A DNA stretch of 9,479 nucleotides from Leptolinea sp. (lineage in GTDB: Bacteria; Chloroflexota; Anaerolineae; Anaerolineales; Anaerolineaceae), in contig JALHEL010000040.1 in assembly GCA_022837205.1 (NCBI GenBank), positions 1 to 9,479 on the forward strand, given 5' to 3'. The notes beneath the pieces are model-generated. The model was not told the DNA's origin and ran no database searches. It worked only from the letters and a program-made list of their open reading frames with translations. The translations under genes and the position numbers were made by a program. Below are positions 5,808 to 9,479 of the stretch, piece after piece (the stretch's first letter is position 1; the number at the start of each line of letters is the position of its first letter).

Positions 5808-6359
5808 ATGTCGGAAACAAACAGAGAATTAAAACCAGAAGATCAAGATAATCACAAGACCCTTGATAACAAAGATAATCCAGACTCTTCGCAGGATGAA
5901 ATTATCGAAAGTGTTGTAATCGATAACATTGAGCTGGATGACCGCACCAGAGCCCGTGGAGTTGCTTTGCAAGTTTTATATGAAATGGATATGTCCGATC
6001 ATCCGATAAATTTAATCCTTCAGGAGAGAATTCAATCTGTTCCGTTAGATGAACAACAAACAAAGCTGGTTTTAAAAATCGTTCTCGGTCTCCAACCATA
6101 TATTCACTATATCGACGATTTTATCGAAAAGTATGCCCCGGAATGGCCGATCGATCAAATTGCCGTAATTGATCGGAATATTATTCGAATCGCTGTATGG
6201 GAATTTGCCATCGGAGAAATTACACCGATTAAAGTTGCGATCAATGAATCCGTCGAATTAGCTAAGTTATTCGGTTCCGAAAGCTCTCCGAGATTTGTAA
6301 ACGGTGTCTTAGGAAGCCTGGCGGAACATATAAAAGATATTCAAAAAATAAAATCGTAA
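5808..6359 (+). CDS. nusB: Transcription antitermination / rRNA processing factor NusB
   Basis: NusB pairs with ribosomal protein S10 (NusE), binds boxA RNA, and keeps RNA polymerase running through rRNA operons. The NusB domain spans about residues 46-177: RARGVALQVLYEMD (48-61) is the first helix with the family signature. It is followed by LVLKIVLGL (87-95), WPIDQIAVIDRNIIRIAVWE (113-132) and KVAINESVELAKLFGSESSP to FVNGVLGSLA (142-172). The domain is complete and of normal size. The first 45 or so residues are an acidic, Asn-rich, probably disordered extension not found in the 139-residue E. coli protein. The ATG at 5808 lacks a clear Shine-Dalgarno, so translation may be coupled to the preceding gene. 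An internal start is possible, but no better ATG precedes the domain. No terminator hairpin is evident after the stop. Confidence 0.94.
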   Translation: MSETNRELKPEDQDNHKTLDNKDNPDSSQDEIIESVVIDNIELDDRTRARGVALQVLYEMDMSDHPINLILQERIQSVPLDEQQTKLVLKIVLGLQPYIHYIDDFIEKYAPEWPIDQIAVIDRNIIRIAVWEFAIGEITPIKVAINESVELAKLFGSESSPRFVNGVLGSLAEHIKDIQKIKS

Positions 6360-6431
6360 ATATTTTCGTCCACTTTTTTTGGAAATCATAAATCAGATGT
6401 ATTTAATTTATTCATAACTGTTATATTTATT

Positions 6432-6452
6432 TCGGGAAATTCCGAGTATAAT
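6432..6452 (+). promoter_or_regulatory. Candidate pckA promoter with a near-palindrome in its spacer
   Basis: A perfect TATAAT lies at 6447-6452, predicting a start near 6459 and a leader of about 90 bases. The -35 region is AT-rich without a clear TTGACA match. Directly upstream of the -10, TCGGGAAATTCCGA (6432-6445) is nearly palindromic (TCGG/CCGA arms) and could be a regulator site between -35 and -10, suiting a gene that is switched with carbon source. Confidence 0.4.
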
Positions 6453-6462
6453 CTGATACATT

Positions 6463-6495
6463 GGAAGTTTTTTTATGAAAGAAATAAATACTTCC
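6463..6495 (+). promoter_or_regulatory. Inverted repeat in the pckA 5' leader
   Basis: GGAAGT (6463-6468) and ACTTCC (6490-6495) can pair around a 21-base AT-rich loop. They start almost at the predicted transcript 5' end. The stem is short; a 5'-end stabilising hairpin is as likely as a regulatory one. It does not match any riboswitch I know. Confidence 0.25.
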
Positions 6496-6535
6496 CGTAA
6501 TATTTAACACAAATTTTTGTAAAAAAATTCAAAAT

Positions 6536-6540
6536 GGAGG
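6536..6540 (+). promoter_or_regulatory. Shine-Dalgarno of pckA that decides the start
   Basis: GGAGG at 6536-6540 lies eight bases before the ATG at 6549. An in-frame ATG at 6534 overlaps this same element and has no ribosome site of its own, so the upstream ATG is rejected as start. Confidence 0.85.
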
Positions 6541-6548
6541 AAAGCTTT

Positions 6549-8153
6549 ATGGAAAATGTAGGTATACCCGGAAAATATGGGCTAGAAAATTACGGTATTA
6601 AGAATGCTGGTAAAGTTTATTGGAATGCGGTACCTGCGATTCTGGTTGAAGAATCAGTTAAAAGAAATGAAGGTGTGCTTTCTCCGGATGGCGCTTTGAT
6701 GGTTAACACCGGTAAATATACCGGCAGATCGCCTAACGATAAATTTATTGTTGACAATGGTACAGAGGAAGAGAAACACATTGATTGGGGCAAAGTAAAT
6801 GTTAAAATGTCCCCCGAGCATTTCAATAAAATTTACGACAAGGTGTTAGGGTATGTTCAAAACCGAGATTTATTTGTAGCTGATTTGGTTGCGGGAGCAG
6901 ATCCTGTCTATCGGTTGCCCATGAGAATTATCACTGAATTTGCATGGTCAAACTTATTTATAACTGATATGCTGATTCGCCCGTCATTAGAAGAACGGAT
7001 CGGACAAGTTCCCGGATTTACAATTATTTGTGTTCCCGGCTTGGAAGCGATTCCCGAAGAAGACGGCACGCATTCGGGAGCATTTATTATTGTAAATTTT
7101 GCAAAGAAACTGGTTCTAATCGGCGGCTCTCATTACGGTGGAGAAATAAAGAAATCCGTATTCACTGTTATGAATTTTATTCTCCCATTAAAGGGAGTAA
7201 TGACCATGCACTGCTCCGCTAATGTCGATAAGAAAACCGGTGATTCGGCTTTGTTCTTTGGCTTATCCGGTACCGGAAAAACCACTTTGTCTTCCGATCC
7301 CAATCGTTTATTAATCGGAGACGATGAACATGGCTGGAGTGACACGGGTATTTTCAACTTTGAAGGCGGATGCTATGCAAAGATGATCAAATTGAGTAAG
7401 GAACATGAACCGCTCATTTGGAATGCAGTTCATCGATTCGGTGCCTTACTTGAAAATGTTGTATATGATCCAGCAACGAGAGTCATTGATTTTGACAGCG
7501 ACGCGCGAACCGAAAATACCCGGGGCGCTTATCCTATTCATTTTATTGACGGGATCGTAGAAAACGGACTCGGTCCGCACCCGACGAATATCTTTATGCT
7601 GACTGCGGATGCAACCGGCGTACTTCCTCCGTTATCGAAACTTGATAACAACCAGGCAATGTATTACTTTATGTCCGGTTACACTTCAAAATTAGCCGGA
7701 ACCGAACGTGGAATTACCGAACCGCAGCCAAACTTCTCTGCATGCTTCGGTTCTCCGTTCCTTCCTCTTCATCCTTCGGTTTATGCGGAATTACTCGGCA
7801 AGAAAATTCATGAACATCATGCGAATGTATGGCTACTGAATACCGGATGGTCCGGCGGTCCTTATGGAATCGGGAAACGTTTCAGCTTACCTTACACTCG
7901 AGCATTTGTGACTGCGGCATTGAACGGTGAAATGGCAAATGTAGAATTTGTCAAAGAACCGTTCTTCGGATTATTGATTCCGAAGACCTGCCCGGGTGTT
8001 CCTTCGGACGTATTGAATCCGCGCAATACTTGGGAAGATAAGGCTGCATATGATGTTGCCGCAAAGAAACTTGCTGCTGCTTTTATTGAAAATTTCAAAA
8101 AATACGAAGCAAAAACAGCAAAAGATATTATTGAGGCAGGCCCGAAGGCTTAA
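6549..8153 (+). CDS. pckA: Phosphoenolpyruvate carboxykinase (ATP)
   Basis: This enzyme converts oxaloacetate and ATP to phosphoenolpyruvate, ADP and CO2. It opens gluconeogenesis, or in some anaerobes runs in reverse to fix CO2 and make ATP. The 534-residue product matches the usual 525-540 of the ATP-type family and is complete. Visible sites: R60 in YTGRSPNDKF, which binds substrate; Y196, K201 and K202 in HYGGEIKKS; H221 near the metal; the P-loop GLSGTGKT (238-245); the metal-binding kinase-2 motif LIGDDEHGWSD (255-265), with FEGGCYAKMI (271-280) just after it; R325 in ENTRGAYP; and NTGWSGGPYGIGKR (431-444). This P-loop and GDDEHGW pairing marks the ATP-type rather than the GTP-type enzyme. 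A strong ribosome site fixes the start at 6549. It has its own candidate promoter, although no terminator separates it from nusB. A strong hairpin terminator follows the stop. Confidence 0.98.
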   Translation: MENVGIPGKYGLENYGIKNAGKVYWNAVPAILVEESVKRNEGVLSPDGALMVNTGKYTGRSPNDKFIVDNGTEEEKHIDWGKVNVKMSPEHFNKIYDKVLGYVQNRDLFVADLVAGADPVYRLPMRIITEFAWSNLFITDMLIRPSLEERIGQVPGFTIICVPGLEAIPEEDGTHSGAFIIVNFAKKLVLIGGSHYGGEIKKSVFTVMNFILPLKGVMTMHCSANVDKKTGDSALFFGLSGTGKTTLSSDPNRLLIGDDEHGWSDTGIFNFEGGCYAKMIKLSKEHEPLIWNAVHRFGALLENVVYDPATRVIDFDSDARTENTRGAYPIHFIDGIVENGLGPHPTNIFMLTADATGVLPPLSKLDNNQAMYYFMSGYTSKLAGTERGITEPQPNFSACFGSPFLPLHPSVYAELLGKKIHEHHANVWLLNTGWSGGPYGIGKRFSLPYTRAFVTAALNGEMANVEFVKEPFFGLLIPKTCPGVPSDVLNPRNTWEDKAAYDVAAKKLAAAFIENFKKYEAKTAKDIIEAGPKA

Positions 8154-8169
8154 CTCGGAATTTGGTTAT

Positions 8170-8206
8170 AAAAAAAGCACGAATCGATACGATTCGTGCT
8201 TTTTTT
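8170..8206. terminator. Bidirectional intrinsic terminator between pckA and the NimA-like gene
   Basis: A perfect 11-base stem (8176-8186 with 8190-8200) and a 3-base loop ATA are flanked by an A run (8170-8176) and a T run (8201-8206), so the hairpin has a T tract on both strands. It lies 16 bases after the pckA stop. The T tract at 8205-8206 is shared with the stop codon of the convergent gene, so it serves both units. Confidence 0.93.
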
Positions 8207-8720
8207 ATAAAATGTCCGGACTCAATTTGTTTGGTATCATATGACGCTTCCCGGTAATTCCTTCGACGTCTAATTTTAATATCACCACTCTATCCAACAA
8301 AATCGGATCATAATTTGCGAAAGATAAAGGCACCTTTGAAAATCGATTTATAAGAATTTTCAAGCCTTCCTGTTTTTCAAGATTGTCGGAAATTATTTTG
8401 ATTCTGCCAAATCCCACTACACTTTCATAAAGCGTACTCATTTTACAAGGTATCTCTGATTCTGAATTTGTGACTCCATAAGACTTATCCGCTTCGAAAC
8501 CGACATGAGCATTCTGTCGAATCAATTCGATTTTTCTTCCTTGATTCGCTGAATGGAAAAAGAACGTAATCTTGTTCTCATGAGATAAAAAATAGGCGAA
8601 GTTCAGAGGAATAATATATGGATAAGGGTTATCGAAAATAGCTATGCGCATAATCTCGATACTGTCCAATATTTTAGCAATTTCTTCGACCTCGCTGATT
8701 TCCCGATCTGCTCTTCTCAT
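8205..8720 (-). CDS. Pyridoxamine 5'-phosphate oxidase-like, NimA-type flavin-binding protein, 171 residues
   Basis: The split-barrel family of small FMN-binding proteins includes NimA, a 5-nitroimidazole reductase of anaerobes. Family signs run the full length: MRRADREI at the N-terminus, YPYIIPLNFAY (33-43), FHSANQGRKIELIRQNAHVG (55-74), the C-x-M-S-x-x-Y-x-S-V-x-G-F-G stretch (92-105), and VVILKLDVEGITGKRHM (145-161) as the closing strand. Length fits the family (150-175). The N-terminal MRRxDREI signature fits NimA-like proteins better than PNPOx proper. The real substrate is unknown; most members have no proven link to drug resistance, so the name should not be read as a resistance call. 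A clear AGAGGAAT ribosome site precedes the ATG (8718-8720). The gene lies 11 bases after the prepilin-peptidase-like gene and is probably cotranscribed with it. Its stop codon overlaps the shared terminator. Confidence 0.88.
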   Translation of the reverse strand: MRRADREISEVEEIAKILDSIEIMRIAIFDNPYPYIIPLNFAYFLSHENKITFFFHSANQGRKIELIRQNAHVGFEADKSYGVTNSESEIPCKMSTLYESVVGFGRIKIISDNLEKQEGLKILINRFSKVPLSFANYDPILLDRVVILKLDVEGITGKRHMIPNKLSPDIL

Positions 8721-8731
8721 AAATTCCTCTT

Positions 8732-9391
8732 CTATAACAAAATATAAAAAATCGCTCCTGAAACAAAGAATGGCACCAACGGAATCGTCATAAAATTCGG
8801 TTTTTTCAGAATCTTTAAAATTCCTGAGGTGATTCCGGAGAGAATCAATGCAAACGAAAGCGCACCCAAACCATTGATGAATCCCAGCGAAAAACCGAGG
8901 ACGGTTCCGAAAAGTACATCCCCAAATCCAAACGGGACGATTTTTCCTTTATATATTTTTTTGCCGATAACAAACAGAATATATAAGATAAGAAAGTTGA
9001 ATAACGCCCCTAAGAAATTGTTAATCCCGATTTTTTGAGTTATTCCGGGAAAAATCACAAACAGAACAAAAACGATCAGCAATAAAATTGGAATTTTATA
9101 GAAAAGGATGTCGATGTTTGCGATTAATACCAAAATAATCCAAGCTGTTTTTGATAGTTTTGCGGACGGAAGAAAATTATTTTGTATGAGAAAACTATAG
9201 ATAATCCATGAAAAAACAAAACAGATTATAACGTCAGTTCTTAAGAAACCGGCTATTTTCCCTTCATTATTCGGTTCGTTTGGATAACTTTCATTTCCGC
9301 TTGTCGGCAAAATAAACTTCCGAAAACAATTTGCTGCCCACACCGTGGCAACGGAGATGCCGAAGATCTGAAGGATTGAATGAACCCACAT
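8732..9391 (-). CDS. A24-type prepilin-peptidase-like integral membrane protein, 219 residues
   Basis: A24 peptidases are membrane aspartic proteases that remove the leader of type IV pilin-like proteins. The two catalytic aspartates are visible: D94 in ANIDILFYKIP (91-101) and D158 in the GxGD motif FGFGDVLFG (154-162), 64 residues apart as in the family. There are roughly six or more hydrophobic segments, and the C-terminus IPLVPFFVSGAIFYILL (203-219) has the family's closing helix. The N-terminal cytoplasmic methyltransferase domain with paired CxxC zinc motifs, typical of full-length PilD, is missing; only a degenerate loop (about 28-48) is present. It is therefore a peptidase-only form, like TadV/CpaA or archaeal PibD. 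No pilin or secretion genes lie in the window. The ATG (9389-9391) is only 13 bases beyond the tRNA 3' end and has no Shine-Dalgarno. A NimA-like gene follows after 11 bases. Confidence 0.85.
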   Translation of the reverse strand: MWVHSILQIFGISVATVWAANCFRKFILPTSGNESYPNEPNNEGKIAGFLRTDVIICFVFSWIIYSFLIQNNFLPSAKLSKTAWIILVLIANIDILFYKIPILLLIVFVLFVIFPGITQKIGINNFLGALFNFLILYILFVIGKKIYKGKIVPFGFGDVLFGTVLGFSLGFINGLGALSFALILSGITSGILKILKKPNFMTIPLVPFFVSGAIFYILL

Positions 9392-9404
9392 ATTAAAATA
9401 AAAG

Positions 9405-9476
9405 TGGCGAGGGTGGGAGTTGGACCCACGACAAAGGGCTTATGAGTCCCCTGCTCTGCCACTGAGCTACCTCGCC
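9405..9476 (-). tRNA. tRNA with CAT anticodon, probably elongator tRNA-Met
   Basis: A 72-base cloverleaf folds on the minus strand. The acceptor stem is GGCGAGG/CCTCGCC and the D stem GCTC/GAGC with GG in the loop. The anticodon loop CTCATAA gives CAT, the T stem is GTGGG/CCCAC, and the discriminator base is A. CCA is not encoded (A is followed by CTT). The sequence around the anticodon (GGGGACTCATAA) resembles elongator Met, and the 1-72 G-C pair argues against initiator tRNA. A CAT-anticodon tRNA-Ile2 read through lysidine is the alternative. Two departures stand out: T-loop position 55 is C instead of the near-universal T, and the base pair closing the anticodon stem is A31/G39, a mismatch. 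The prepilin-peptidase-like gene starts 13 bases downstream. Confidence 0.9.
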
Positions 9477-9479
9477 GTA

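Noticed and set aside
6360..6460. Terminator after nusB
   Set aside because: There is a run of seven T at about 6375-6381 but no stable hairpin directly before it, so I do not call one.
6534..6548. Upstream ATG giving pckA five extra residues
   Set aside because: That ATG overlaps the GGAGG ribosome site serving the ATG at 6549, and has none of its own.
7028..7222. Arginine-rich plus-strand frame inside pckA
   Set aside because: Out-of-frame shadow of a highly conserved enzyme; the basic composition comes from the frame shift, not from a DNA-binding protein.
9253..9462. Minus-strand frame starting inside the tRNA
   Set aside because: Its first residues are the translated tRNA, and it overlaps the A24-like gene in another frame.
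1..9479. CRISPR array, insertion sequence or toxin-antitoxin pair
   Set aside because: I saw no regularly spaced repeats, no transposase motifs or terminal inverted repeats, and no small gene pair with toxin or antitoxin features.

Overview
This window is about 9.5 kb of AT-rich bacterial chromosome, densely packed with housekeeping and conserved genes and with no sign of a phage, transposon or CRISPR array. The most likely source is a Chloroflexota bacterium of the Anaerolineae type. That guess rests on a LysM/M23 peptidase with a beta-sandwich spacer, an Asp23-like gene directly before nusB, and a pair of uncharacterised winged-helix-like proteins of a kind I associate with that phylum. It is inference from remembered family resemblance, not a search.

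Left part, minus strand. Read in the direction of transcription, from high to low coordinates, the order is a tyrosine recombinase (4212-5192), a secreted LysM/M23 cell-wall peptidase (2773-4176), a 534-residue and a 147-residue unknown protein in overlapping frames (688-2728), a strong intrinsic terminator (603-640), and the first half of a URO-D/corrinoid-methyltransferase-family gene (1-506) that runs off the window. The recombinase, the peptidase and the URO-D-family gene each have a recognisable sigma70-like promoter. The unknown pair may be read through from the peptidase gene.

Middle, plus strand. From the divergent region 5193-5457, an Asp23/Gls24-family gene and nusB are transcribed rightward (5458-6359). 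pckA follows, encoding ATP-type phosphoenolpyruvate carboxykinase (6549-8153), with a candidate promoter of its own and a 5' leader of about 90 bases. pckA ends in a near-perfect hairpin terminator that also serves the convergent genes.

Right part, minus strand. A CAT-anticodon tRNA (9405-9476) is followed by an A24-type prepilin-peptidase-like membrane protein (8732-9391) and a NimA-like flavin-binding protein (8205-8720).

The genes do not form one pathway. They are a patchwork of small transcription units: central metabolism (pckA), transcription antitermination (nusB), cell wall (LysM/M23), DNA recombination (tyrosine recombinase), and type IV pilin processing or a related membrane proteolysis. 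The most promising unexplored element is the translationally coupled 534/147-residue pair. The oddest RNA feature is the tRNA, which has C instead of U at position 55 and a mismatch closing the anticodon stem.
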